Source of the DNA: Pleurotus ostreatus/Saccharomyces cerevisiae fusant
Lineage: Eukaryota > Opisthokonta
Assembly: GCA_024196135.1 (NCBI GenBank)
Contig: JAMQCK010000169.1
Span: forward strand, 1-45,663
DNA length: 45,663 nucleotides
Direction: 5' to 3'
Numbering within the stretch: position 1 is the first letter of the stretch; every line of letters starts with the position of its first letter. The position numbers were made by a program, and so were the translations under genes. This document shows, piece by piece, positions 23,727-34,710 of this stretch. The notes beneath the pieces were generated by a model that worked only from the letters and a program-made list of their open reading frames with translations, searched no databases and was not told the origin of the DNA.

Positions 23727-23819
23727 CGCGATTATTGTATGTTCGTAAGGTGAGGTGAATTCAAGGGAGAAGTCAAGGGGATGAAGTTGTACTGACACTA
23801 CTCCTCACAGCATCACCCT

Positions 23820-23825
23820 CTTATA
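23820..23825 (-). promoter_or_regulatory. TATA box of CAP-2
   Basis: TATAAG on the minus strand lies about 95 bp upstream of the CAP-2 ATG, the same spacing as in CAP-4. Confidence 0.55.
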
Positions 23826-24704
23826 CCCCCACCCCAGGGTTTAACGCGCCCCGCTAGGGGTCATGGTGCGGAGTGCACTGCTACCTTCCGCGCGAGGCGG
23901 TGGTTGCCTGACAGGGCCAGGGTGGCGCATGTGAGACTTCACGCATCGCTTGCTCCCGATGAATAGCCCGCTATCTGCAGGCGATCATCTATGCTCTAAG
24001 GGCTGTATAGGAGGGTACGGGCGTATGAGGAGGTGAGTGCCACGATAGAAGTCGACGAGTTTGACCATGGTCTACTCACGCGCGAGAAGGTCATCGTTCC
24101 TCGACTACTCGTGAAACGACGCCAGCGAAAGGATCGACGATCCTTCTTCCATCGACTGACCAGGGTCATACACCCCCGCATTCTCGAGAAGATAGAAGAC
24201 GCAAGACGCCCGCACACTATGGACGTAGGCTATCGAGAATCATCGGAGCCGAGAGTCGAACACGGTCACCTGACTTGGATTTTGCTTCCGTACCTCTGCC
24301 GTGTCTGAGACAATGCGTTAGGCCCTGCATGGATCAGCCGCCCCTATACGCCGTATACGACAAGTCCTCGCGCTACGCACCGCCTACGGGTCCGCGATCA
24401 GTACTACCGGGTTTAAGACGCTGAGAGCTCTTCTGAAACTCGGAGACGCGTTCGTCCGGAACTCTGTCGTTCATGGTGCATGTTCGTTGCTGGCATCCAT
24501 GCGCTCAGCTCATACTAGGCGCTGACAAGATGGTGCAGCTACCCTTTGCACGTCCATATGCTCACCTGAGTCTGGGCGACCGCTTCCCGCCGTGCGTCCT
24601 GTCCGGATGCTTCTATGATCATCCTTCATGCGCTCGACCGTCAATATTGCGCCGCGTCGAGCATCTTCATTGATGTCTCCTTTGGCTAGCGCCGCCTCAA
24701 GAGG

Positions 24705-24825
24705 CTTTGTGAAAGTGCATCACCAACAGCTGAATGATGCTGCCCATTGATGCTTTACCCGCCGTAAATTACGTCCACCAAGAAGGATACGCATCGCGCC
24801 ATCCCTCGATGGGTTGACTGAAGAC
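24705..24825 (+). repeat. Flipped block at arm 1 inner edge
   Basis: This block aligns in the same orientation, not inverted, to 37630-37740. Shared words include GCATCA, CAGCTG, GCCGTAAA, AAGAA and TACGCATC in the same order. Similarity is moderate. Confidence 0.55.
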
Positions 24826-25063
24826 GCACTTCCCGCGACAGACGTATCTGATCTAGCGGCATCTTGTGATGCGCAAGCTTGGTCACTTGGAAGCTACCAC
24901 GTACGCATCCTCGTCCAGGTCACACCAAGGTCGACTCGGAGCAAAAGCATGGCATAAATAAGTGCAACGAAATAAATACGTTGTACACCAACGTCCCACG
25001 CAATAGTAGAGGTACTGCGAATCCTTTACCCTATACTTCTACCACAACACATCCGACAGACAT

Positions 25064-25773
25064 TTAGGGCTGAACGTTCTGGGGGTAGTACTGGTCCGCG
25101 GGGACGATGTTGCCCTAGGAATCCAAAGTCAGTCATCTCTCCCCTCAGCGAGCCGCCATCAGATCTCACCGCCGGGTCGTAGTTGCAGACGTAGTACCAG
25201 TTGCCCTCCCAGGGGTCGGTGGGCTTGGTGCCGAGGGTGCCCTTCGGGCACTTGTGCGCCGCGCAGCCGACGGTCTTGGTGCCCTTCCACACAACCTGCG
25301 TCCAGTGACCGGCGCCCGAGAAGGTGTTCGGGTCGTAGTCACCTGCGCGAGGTGTGAGCATTCAAGCTCTACTCATCGGGACCAAATAATTCGACACTCA
25401 CTGCGCTCGTTGTTCCACGACTTGACGGCATCCGCGACGTTGGACCCGACGTTCGCGTCGGAGCCTGCGGGTCACACACCGTCAGATCCTCTATCCAACC
25501 CAACCAACTTTACAGCCGACACTCACTGAAAGTCGCCGCAAGGTTCTGCCCCGCGTTCGAGTGCTCGAAGACGCAGCCGTTCGCCCAATCCGCCGCCTTG
25601 TCCGCGAGCGCCTGGTTCCACGTGAGCGCCGCCGCGCCGTGCGCCGCGCGCTCGTCGTTGTGCGCCTTCAGCCAGTCGTCGATCTCGCTCTGCGCCGCGC
25701 GCGGGGTGACCGCGAACGCGTTGGCCGCGGCGGCGGCGGTGAGGAGGGTAGCAGCGGTGAGCGTGAACTGCAT
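25064..25773 (-). CDS. Secreted CAP/PR-1-like protein (CAP-3)
   Basis: Exons 25773-25527, 25464-25402, 25342-25170 and 25114-25064 give 177 aa. The signal peptide (MQFTLTAATLLTAAAAANA) is followed by HNDERAAHG, WNQAL (the N-glycosylation sequon of the other copies is lost), HSNAGQNL, WNNE, GHWTQVVWK and YVCNYDPAGN. The last of these is the classic CAP2 motif, better preserved than in its paralogues. This copy lacks the intron before WYYVCNY that CAP-1, -2 and -4 have. It sits in tandem with CAP-2 but outside the inverted repeat, and has no mirror copy next to CAP-4. Confidence 0.9.
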
Positions 25774-25887
25774 TATGCTGGTTGTGTAGGGTGTCGAAAG
25801 GTAGTGTGTTGAAAGGGAGGGAACGTGTGGGGGTAGGTGCAACGGAGGGAAGCGAATGGAGAGAGGCTACGACCAGTCGCTTCGCGT

Positions 25888-25893
25888 TTTATA
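25888..25893 (-). promoter_or_regulatory. TATA box of CAP-3
   Basis: TATAAA on the minus strand lies about 115 bp upstream of the CAP-3 ATG. Confidence 0.55.
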
Positions 25894-26112
25894 TGTGCTG
25901 CGTGCAGATCTCCGCCTTCCTCGGCTCCATGCTCGCTATAGGGGAGGGCATCTGCGTCGGATGTACGGCCGTCGCTCGGCGCGGGGGCGAGCTCTCTATG
26001 GCTCTATGGCCCGCACGCCCACAGCAGAGCTCGGAAGGTACAGCCTCGAAACCGATGCTGTTTCACAAGCGAGGTTCAGATCCTTGTATGCAGGACAGCA
26101 TCGTAGGGCGGT

Positions 26113-26146
26113 CACTTGACGTCGAGGGCCTCCACTTGACGTCGAG
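26113..26146. promoter_or_regulatory. Paired CACTTGACGTCGAG repeat
   Basis: Two identical 14-bp copies start 20 bp apart (26113 and 26133), each with a TGACGTCG core like a CRE/ATF site. They lie about 350 bp upstream of CAP-3 and could be bZIP sites; this is inference. Confidence 0.4.
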
Positions 26147-26925
26147 AGGGTCCTCTCTAGAATGTATCCTTGCACGGCGGCGAACGATATACGGGAACAT
26201 TGACCTGCTGGGCCTGCGGCCTAGGTAAATGACATGCGGGCGGGTGGGTGCGGGCGCGCCCCCGTAGTGCGGAAAGGCTCCAAGCCCTGTCAGAGGCATA
26301 CCGTGGGTCTCGCTCGCCGCGTCGAGGGATTCTCGCTTACCACCGCAGTGTCCGAGGCGGTTCTCTTGCGCTCGTTCGTCGAGGAACGCCAACTTGAACT
26401 TGATGGGTGATGACCGTCCTGATGACTCGCGGCAACTGCCGAAAAGTCGAACATGTCACGTGAATAATGGGTACCAGCAGTGCCGCGCAAGGAATCCGGC
26501 AGCGTGTTGTGCAGGCCGTCGATGAGCATGTTTGAGGGTGCAGTATGCTGTAGATACCGAGGTAAGGCAATGCCTTGCTGGCCAGCGAGACGTTGGTTTC
26601 AAGCCTATGAAACCTATAGAGAGCGAGGTCGCGAGGTGGCGTCGTCGCCAAAGGCATGCTGAAGTACGGAAACGCTGCGCCATACAAGTCGCTAGAAGTT
26701 AATCTGAAGGACAGAGTCCTATAGGTCATGTACATAGCTGCTATCAGAAAGTCTACCGTACGCGTACATCTTACTTAGGAATGAGAATATAATAGAATTA
26801 AGTATAGATGCTATAGATATTGCGAATCACCAGGCTCTCCTTCATAGATTGTGTCGGTAATAAGGATATAGGTCCATGATGTGCAACACATTGTATCGTC
26901 CTCGATGCGAGAGTTTTGTGCGCGT

Positions 26926-28346
26926 CTAGATGAACGCGACTATGGCAGACGAGGCGACCGTGGTGGCGTAGTCGACGAAGAGGCCGCCCCAGATGATCCA
27001 TCCGAGGTGCCCATTGCGCTTGAAATTTTCTAAGAATGGTCAGTGATACGTCAAATGGCAGTGAGCGCTCACTTACCTCCGCAGCTGGCGGGCTCCTCGA
27101 GGTTCACGGTAAGGTACTGCCAGAGGAGGTGCGCTGCCGTGCCGCCGACCGAGATTGCGTAGTACGGAACACCCTGTCTGCATAGAAATCCTGCAAGCAC
27201 GAGCATGGCGACAAACATAATACCAAGCGCAACTAGTAGAGGTCGTATCCACGCGCCAAACAGGAGAGCAGTCGAGCGGACTCCGACTTTGACATCGTCT
27301 GCCTTGTCTTGACACGCGTAGATGGTGTCTGAAGGGAGGGTCAGGGAGGACCCTACACAATGATCGGCTACACGTACCATACAACATCGTCCAACTGCGA
27401 TGCAAAGCGGTGTCAGCTTTCTTCGACGGGGCGATGCAGCAGCGAAAACGCACCTCCAGAAGCCTGCCATCGCAGCAGCCAAAAGCGCGGTGTCCATGGT
27501 CCCAGTGGTCGTGATCCACGCGGTGACGAACCCGAAGTTCATCGCAAACCCCAGCCAGGCCTGAGGCCAGTCCGACACGCGCTTCAACAGGGGGTAGATC
27601 ATGAACCTACTTAGCGTCAGCCCACGCAGTCCGCGCGCCCCGGACATGAAGAAAACGTACATCGGGAGAAGCTGGAAGAGCGCCACATAGAAACTGCAGG
27701 CGTGTCAGCGCCATGACGACTGAATGCAGACGCGCGACGTACGCGAGGCCGCTGAGCGTCGTGTAGAAGAAGGCGAGGCCGAGCGCGTACTGCACGAGCA
27801 GGTAGATGGTCGCTGCGCGGACGGAGATGCGACCGCTGGGAAGCGGCCTGCCTCGAGTGCGCTCTGTGGGCGCGTGAGTACGGGGTGGATGTGATACATC
27901 CGCGAGAGGCTGCGCACCGACGCCTGCGTCCATATCGCGGTCGAAGATATCGTTGACGGTGCAAGCCGACCCGCGGACGAGCCATGCGCCAATGAGGCAT
28001 TGCAGAAGCCGCGGGAAGTAGTCCTGCAGGGGAAGGCCGACTGCGCGAGAGGCCATGGTGAGACCCCACGCTGTCGAGGCTCGCTTAGCATGGTCCGCGA
28101 CGTTTGGGAGACAGCAGGCGCACCAAAGGGCCAGAACATCAAAATGTTGCCAGTGGGCTTGAAAACCGACGTTAGCACAAAGTTATAGTCAGAACCGCGC
28201 AGACAGACCTTCTCAAAGCGGATCAGCTCCAAGTAGGGTCGTACGCGTTGCGGAACGAGTCCAAGAGGAAACTTCAGTTGATCTCTCTTCGTTAGAGACT
28301 GGTACGACGGAGAGAAGAGCTTTGTCGTTTCTGTGGGCGTTGACAT
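26926..28346 (-). CDS. UbiA-family polyprenyl/aromatic prenyltransferase
   Basis: Nine exons (28346-28209, 28157-28124, 28079-27918, 27863-27743, 27693-27661, 27606-27454, 27394-27378, 27328-27077, 27029-26926) give 337 aa. The first Asp-rich motif NDIFDRDMDAGVERT (about 100-114) and the second, DTIYACQDKADD (about 220-231), are the Mg-diphosphate-binding signatures. EKPTGNILMFWPFA is the conserved substrate-side helix, and several hydrophobic membrane helices follow. The closest well-known relatives are the COQ2 4-hydroxybenzoate polyprenyltransferases. There is no clear mitochondrial targeting peptide: the start MSTPTETTKLFSPSYQSLTK has no Arg. This suggests a non-mitochondrial paralogue, as used in meroterpenoid pathways. 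No polyketide synthase or other cluster enzyme is in the window, so that role is inference. Confidence 0.9.
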
Positions 28347-29583
28347 GTCTCGTATATGGGAGGGAGGACGAGGTCAAATGAGAAGAGGGGGGGGCAGAAT
28401 GAGTAGAGCAGGCCCTCGTTCTGAATATATAAGCAACAGACACGTGCATTCAGTTTTGCAGCCAGGTTGTGCATGGCAGCATAGGCTGTCCAGAAGAATG
28501 ACTGTAGTGGTAGTCTGCCGGTAGCATGGCGGCTGCATGCTAGAGCTTGTCCGAGAAAATAGGAGCATTTACCAGAGTTTTTCTATTGACGCCGGTCGCC
28601 CAAATGAAGCAACGACCCTTCAGCGCGTGTCCTGATCGACCTGCACAGTGATAAATGCGCACGGTGGTCGACAAGTCGTTTTGGAAGTGGTGTCCCGATC
28701 GACTAGCTGTATACACTAGAGCGCATCCAAAGTCAATTTCGTCCATCGAGTAATATAAATGGGCGTACCTTGACGATGAGTAGATTGCCCAATGACAGAA
28801 GTCAATCGGGGGAGTGCCCTTGATTCAGTGGTCACCGAGCGAGGCGGGGTCCATCCGATTTCCGTCGACATACAGAGCGGGCCCGTCTCCACCTGAAAAG
28901 GACTGCTAACATGACATGTCGACATTCCATAGCGATAGAATATTCCGAGATGCCCGAACGGGGACTTCAACGAACAAGCGAGGATCTCTATTTCTGACCT
29001 GGCGTCGTGGCGGTGGAGGGTATATAGTAAATCCCTTTCCTGTGGAGTAATTATAAGAGGTTGGAAGGGCTTGTTGGCCGGCACCGACGCGCTTTGCAGG
29101 TACTGCACGAAATTCGTCCGTACGGCGACGCTGCGTACAGCATTCGAGGGCTTCGATGCGCGCCTCTTTCCGACTGCGGAGGCACATTACCGCTTGAAAT
29201 CGTCGATATGACATTCAAAGAGGCCCGTAGGTCATGCATGCTTGACAAGAAGATATGTTGTCAGCAACCTCCCCAAGCGCCCAGCATACCTACTTAATTA
29301 GACTTGCGCTCGCCAAGATCGTCATATGTTGCCACAAGCAATCGCATTAACAGCCACATTGGTACTAGCACGTCCAAGTTCGCTGACCGACGAAGGCCAC
29401 AAAGCATGATGCAAGCGGGAGGCAAGGACTTTTTTGTGACCGTCACGATAGTCACCCTGAATGCGCACGTGTTTCGACCGAATAGGCTATCCTTGTACTT
29501 TTTTGTGGCGTCGCTCCGATCCCTCATCTTGCGGTCATCTCGGGGCCAAAGAGGGAGTGTCAACGACACCATAGACGATCGAG
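28347..29583. other. Divergent intergenic region
   Basis: This 1.2-kb stretch separates the divergent UbiA (-) and methyltransferase (+) genes and holds both promoters. No gene or strong repeat was seen. Confidence 0.5.
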
Positions 29584-31446
29584 ATGACCTACACTAACAC
29601 TGAGATAGACGAGGGTAGGGCTAACCTCATTCATGCGTAGGACCGAGCACTCAAGTCCACAGAACAAGTACACTTCGCGAATGTCATTACGACCTTTCAG
29701 AATTACGGACCATATGCCGTAAGTTCGTCGGGATCCGTGTAGATGCCGCTGTACTGAACGAGATACTTAGCTTGCAGCCAACAATCGCCGTCGCAAGGAC
29801 TTGTTCACACTTCCCAAGGCTGACCAAGACCTCCTGTCTAGCCTGGGATACAAGGAGAAACTAGAAAGAGCTGACGCTGCAATCCTCCAGAACGCGGAAT
29901 TTCTTAAGAAGATTGTCGCCAATCCCGAGATTTTTGGCATCGGTCTCGACTCTGAGCTTGACGAGTCCGAAGAACACGGTGAACAGGAGCCGAGTGGCAG
30001 CTCCCTAGAAGGTACGGCCCACGCCGACGCGAAACGGACCCCCAATCCAACGCTTGACGGACTCCGGCAGACCGCCACACGCTCGATCACTCTCATACGC
30101 ACTCTCATGACCACGGGTCGCACTCGCACTCGCACTCCGCACCCGCTAGCGCGCCGGGGCGCAAGCGAAGGCGCTACAAGCCGACAGAGTTCGACATGGA
30201 CAAGCTACGCAGCACGCTTAAGCAGCTCGTCAGGGACTGGAGCGAAGAGGTTTGCCACCACCGGCCGTCACCCATCCACCCATCTCGGCACTCACGATGA
30301 TCTTCAGGGCGCGGAGGAGCGCGCGCTGGCGTACGAGCCGATGAAGGCCGCGCTGATCGAGCACTTCTCGGACATCCCGGCTGGGGAGAGGTGCGCACGC
30401 ATATAGACGCGCTACCACGCCATGGAATATTCCTCACGCCCCCGCAGGCGAAATTTCCGGGTGCTCGTCCCCGGCGCAGGGCTCGGTAGGCTCGCTTACG
30501 ACGTCGCAAAACTCGGTGCGCTGCGCATCGCGGGCTAGTGGCTCTATTCGTCGACTGACGCGGCATAGGATTCGCCTGCCAAGGCAACGAGTTCTCGCAC
30601 TACATGCTGCTTGCATCCTTCTTTATGCTGAACAAGTATGTGGGACGTCGGCCCGGGAAGCGGTGGCTGGCTGTGGCTGACCGGCATGAACAGGACCGAC
30701 GAGATCCATCAGCATACTATCTATCCCTACGTGCATTCCTTCTCGAATTGTCCTGACAAGGAGGCGTCCTTGCGCCCGATTCGTATTCCGGACGTCCTCC
30801 CTTCCGACTTGCCACCGGACTCTGGATTTTCCTACGTCGCTGGTACGCCACAATATCATCCGGCTGGGATCACAGCTAACTTGTAATAGGTGATTTTGAG
30901 GAGATCTACGGTGCGACAGAGCTTGATCCGTCTGAGCCGCATCACGGACAGTGGGACGCGGTCTTGACGTGCTTCTTCATTGACACGGTGAGTCCAGTAT
31001 AATTTCTGGAAGGCCTCGACTCAATGCCCTGCCAGGCCAAGAATATCGTCAACTACTTGCGTATAATTCATCGCATCCTCGCTCCGGGAGGCGTGTGGAT
31101 AAATCTAGGTGGGCCGCTGCTATCCTCATTGACTCTAGGCAGCTGACTTTTTTCCAGGCCCTCTTTTGTGGCACTGGGAGAATAACAACACCAACGACCC
31201 CTCGGTCGAGCTCGACCTCGAAGAAGTCAAGACCCTCGCGAGAGCGATCGGCTTTGACATCTCAGTACGTCAATCAGTGTTTCTTGCTTAGGCGACCAAT
31301 TCCTGCCATCCGCCCTCATCCGCACAGCCGCTAATTCGCATCCACAGAACGAGCGCACAATAGACACGACGTACACGAACAACGCGCGCGCGATGCTCGG
31401 GTACACGTACCACGCCGCCTTTTGGACGGCCACGAAGAGGATATAG
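29584..31446 (+). CDS. Carnosine N-methyltransferase-type (N2227 family)
   Basis: Twelve exons keep frame (29584-29614, 29663-29718, 29771-30011, 30071-30249, 30308-30390, 30448-30515, 30569-30635, 30694-30842, 30890-30987, 31036-31108, 31158-31264, 31348-31446), giving 416 aa. The N-terminus has FANVITTFQNYGPYALAANN and RRRKDLFTLP. A His-rich insert (HSHTHSHDHGSHSHSHS) lies near residue 115. The SAM-binding loop VLVPGAGLGRLAYDVAKLG starts near 202, followed by GNEFSHYMLLASFF, DAVLTCFFIDTAKNIVNYL and GGVWINLGPLLWHW. These match the N2227 (PF07942) family, including human CARNMT1 and yeast YNL092W, SAM-dependent enzymes that methylate the imidazole of carnosine-like His dipeptides. The natural fungal substrate is not established. 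The ATG at 29584 is chosen because it splices in frame. Confidence 0.92.
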
Positions 31447-31683
31447 ACATAGGGGGGTCGAAGAGGGCTGACCATGAGGTTATGGGCCGCGAACAGGATG
31501 CAGGACGCCTCCGAAAGGAATATAGGATATAGAATTATCGTTACAGTCGTCAGTAGTAGTCAGTATAGCGCTAAAAGACATCGATCCGCCCCAGATACAC
31601 ACCGGCATATGCATTGCCGCCGTACACCCTCCCGCTCTAGATTGCGGGACCTTCGCGCCAGGAACAGGCGCGCAAGAGCATCT

Positions 31684-34600
31684 TCACACCCCCTTCACAT
31701 CCACCGCCTCCCTCTCCTTCTCCGCACCCGTCTCCCCCTGACTCGCATGCTGCGTGCCCACCTTCGTCTCGCTCTCCTGCCCCTGCTGCTCTCCCTCATG
31801 CCCACGCGCATTCCCTGCACCATGCCCAACCCCACCCCCCGCCTTCAACTCCCTCTTGATCCTCCTCAGCCGGTCGCTCTCCCTTATCCCAAAGCTCCGC
31901 CTAAACACCATCTGCACCTCCTCCAGCGACAGCCCCGCCGTCTCCGGGAAGCAAAAGACCACAAAGACGAGCCCGAGGAAGCAGAGGCCGGCGTAGAAGC
32001 CAAAGGCGCCCGACGGCGTGATCCTCGCCATGAGCAGGAGGTAAGTCGAGCCGATGAGGAGGTTCGCGCCCCAGTTGGTCGCGGTGGCGATGGAGGTGCC
32101 GATGCCGCGGACTGGGGAGGGGTGAGGATGAAGAGTAAGAGAGAAGGGACAAGAGAAGGACGCACCCTCCAACCCAAACAGCTCCCCCTGCTGCCACGGC
32201 ACGTTCCCGATCCCCGTCGCATACGACGCGACGTAGAAGATCATGCTGAACAGCACCACCGCGCTCCAGCTCCGCGGGTACGTCGCCCCGTCCTCAAAGT
32301 TCCCGCCCGTGCGCTGCGTGAGGTAGTGGAACGCGATGGAGGCGAGCGTCAGGCCAAAGACCATGCCGGGCGCGGAGATGAGCATGATGCGCCGGCGGCC
32401 GACGATGTCGATGTACTTGAGTGCGACGAGGGTGAAGATGAAGTTCGTGCCGGAGACGATGAGGCCGACGGCGGTGGGCTGGTCGAAGCCCATCTGGGCG
32501 AAGAGCGTGGCGGAGAAGTACCTGGAGGGGGTGAGGGGTGAGAGGGTATGCAGAGGAAGGTGGAGGCAGGCGTACATGAGCGTGTTGAAGCCAGACAGTT
32601 GCTGGAAGGCTTGCATGCCGCAAGCGATGACTAGGGGCGGCTTAGCATGTCTGAAGGGGAAACAATGTCAAGACTTACTGAGAGCACGCCGATTCGAGGC
32701 TACCAAAAGCATCGAGCGCACGCGCTGGAAGAATGTCGTCGAGTTCGAAATGTCCAGGCTGTGCTGTACAGCGGCATGCAGGACTTTGACCTACGCAACC
32801 GCCAGTCAGCCAACCATCCCCACATCATTGTCTGCAACGACACCGTCTGAGGCTAACGCACCTTCAAGTCGACCTCATGGGGCTTCGCGTACGGGTATAT
32901 CTTCGCCATGACATCGTATGTCGCCTTGAGGTTATTCCTCCTGATGAGGATGCGAGCTGAGTGTCCTCGTCAGTACCAGGGCGATGAAGCTATAAGAAGT
33001 GGCCATACGCACGACTCTCAGGGAGGAAATACAGGAGGAAGAGCTGGATGCCGGCGGGGACCGCACCGAGGCCGACCATCCATCGCCAGCCGCCGGAGAC
33101 GTTCGCGAAGCCAGCGTCAATTCCTAGGACGAGTCAATATAGGGCCATGCCGCAATCGTCAAGAGCTGGCAGGGCAGAGACTGGACATCGGGCCGACGCG
33201 TCGTGCAGCCTCGTCGCTTCACCGAGAGTCGCGGATATGCCACAAGCAATCGGATGTTCGCCGACTTCGCGAGACGCATGAACCCATCCACTACCCCATC
33301 AGCCTCCACTATGCAAGCCGTCGCCCGCGCGCTCAACGAGCAGCTGACCCTACCCCACCACGCACACCCGCTCTGCCTGATATGCTCCCCCGCGCCCATT
33401 GATTATCCCCAATCCCAACACGTCCCCAATGCCTGCAGCGCGTCAGCTGAGCAGGATGGGAGACGCGCTACTGGCATCGGAGACGCGCTACAGGCATTGG
33501 GGACCCGCGTGACGGGATGATTAGTATGGCAATCCGCGCGGACAGCAGGGAACTATCCACACCCGGTAGCGCGTGATGTCCCCAGCTCCCCGACTACCCC
33601 GCGCAAGGATGGGCAAGGGGATTACGCTCCAACTAGACCGAGAGGAGCCCCCACTCACCATATGCGATAACCTGCCCGAGCGTCAAGATTGCGACATTGA
33701 GCACGACCATGCGCCCGCGCTGGCGCGTCGGCGACAGCTCCTGGATGTAGAGCGGCGCGATGGAGGAGGCGAGCCCGACGCCGACGCCGATGACGAAGCG
33801 GCCGCCGATCTGGGGTGGGGGGTGAGCATGGGGTGTCGTGATGGTTGTAGTGTGAGAGGATGAGGGAGGAGTGGGGGGAAGGGAGAGGGAGTCGAGGGAA
33901 GGGGAGAGGGAGGGGCAGGGGAGAGAAGGGAGGGAGGGGAGAGAAGGGAGGGAGGGGAATAGCGAAGTGGAGGATGGAGACTGGCAAACGATACATACCA
34001 TACTCCACACATCGTGGCTCACGGCCTGCCCAATGGCGCCTGCGATGAAGATGACGTCCGCGATGCCCACGACGGGCTTGCGGCCTATCCAGTCGGAGAG
34101 AATGCCGGCGCAGAGGCCGCCGAGGAGGGCGCCGAGGGTGGTTGCGCTTGAGATGAAGGTCTGGCGGATGTCGCAAAGCCGAGAGAGAATAGGCGATGAA
34201 CAGAACGAGGGCGTAAGAGAGCATGAGGGAAAGGGGAGGGAAGGACGAGCAGCGCGAGGGAAGTAATGCATTAGCCTCGGCGCCTGCAGTAAACCACCGA
34301 TCGCACCTTCTGCGTGTCGTTCAGCCTCTCCGGACCCAAGTCGCTGCCAATCGTAACAAGCGCGCCCGAGATGACACCCGTGTCGTAACCTACACGCCCA
34401 AGCCGTGTCAGCTACCACCCCTACACACAAAAAGCACGCGCCACGCACCAAAAAGCAAGCCCGAGATCGCGGACGAGCAGACGAGCATCCATATAAACCA
34501 GCTCGTCTTCTCCTCGCCCTCAGCCACGACCGCGAGCTCATTGATCTCCCCCTTCCCGATGTCGTGCACAATGTCGTTCAGCTCGGCCTCAATCGTGGGG

Positions 34601-34710
34601 GACGCAGGGGACTTTTCATTCGAGTATGCTGCCTTGTCCGCGTACGCCGCATGGGATGCGTACGGCGCTTGCTCCTTCTCCGAGGACGGTGAAGACATGG
34701 CGGCAGTCAT
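31684..34710 (-). CDS. MFS transporter, myo-inositol transporter type
   Basis: Ten exons (34710-34449, 34389-34307, 34160-33999, 33809-33659, 33123-33013, 32956-32862, 32790-32679, 32630-32576, 32521-32166, 32111-31684) give 604 aa. Sugar-porter signatures are present: [10 protein letters not shown] in TM1, [65 protein letters not shown] and [15 protein letters not shown]. The [17 protein letters not shown] and [20 protein letters not shown] blocks are typical of the fungal ITR-type inositol/proton symporters. It is a plasma-membrane protein with 12 predicted helices and long cytosolic termini (about 70 and 85 aa); the C-tail is Gly/Glu/Lys-rich. Intron 4 is unusually long at 535 nt and contains a strong inverted repeat. 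Its 3' end converges on the methyltransferase, with 237 bp between stop codons. Confidence 0.93.
33422..33504. repeat. Intronic inverted repeat (stem-loop)
   Basis: A 23-bp arm at 33422-33444 (GTCCCCAATGCCTGCAGCGC...) pairs with 33482-33504 with one mismatch. Between the arms a second GAGACGCGCTACTGGCATCGG-like unit repeats directly. It lies inside the long intron 4 of the transporter and would fold into a stable hairpin in the pre-mRNA. Confidence 0.7.
33855..33960. repeat. G-rich purine tract with 19-bp tandem unit
   Basis: The plus strand is almost pure purine with many GGG runs, and contains two adjacent copies of GGGAGAGAAGGGAGGGAGG (33918-33936 and 33937-33955). It falls in intron 3 of the transporter, where the transcript carries the complementary polypyrimidine strand. 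Confidence 0.7.

Larger units (their letters stand above)
17200..24695 (+). repeat. Large inverted repeat, arm 1
   Basis: This segment matches the reverse complement of 37755-45275 along nearly its whole length, in the same order: C2HC-2 3' flank, 2-kb non-coding stretch, C2HC-3, 1-kb non-coding stretch, CAP-2 and about 0.9 kb of CAP upstream sequence. By-eye alignment shows about 96% identity around 19040-19300 (C2HC-3 promoter), around 90% at 22320-22500, and visibly lower identity toward both ends. The outer edge is about 120 bp past the C2HC-2 stop. Edges are accurate to perhaps 20-50 bp. Confidence 0.9.
23727..25063. other. CAP-2 upstream region and inner edge of arm 1
   Basis: Most of 23727-24695 mirrors 37755-38722. 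A 91-codon open frame at 24033-24308 is not kept open in arm 2 and is not called. From 24705 the inverted match stops and a short directly oriented match begins. Confidence 0.55.
25774..26925. other. Intergenic CAP-3 to UbiA gene
   Basis: There is no supported gene. Minus-strand open frames of 75-132 codons at 26290-26735 have no motifs. The region holds the CAP-3 promoter and the 3' flank of the prenyltransferase. Confidence 0.45.

Noticed and set aside
24240..24280. Pol III B-box-like GTTCGACTC (minus strand), possible tRNA or SINE
   Set aside because: No A-box, no cloverleaf pairing, and the motif is altered in arm 2.
24033..24308. 91-codon open frame upstream of CAP-2
   Set aside because: The frame is not preserved in the matching part of arm 2.
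32521..32576. Transporter intron read through as 17 extra residues, or as a GC-AG intron
   Set aside because: A GT donor one codon earlier (AT|GTACGC) restores the expected FNTLMYFSATLF sequence.
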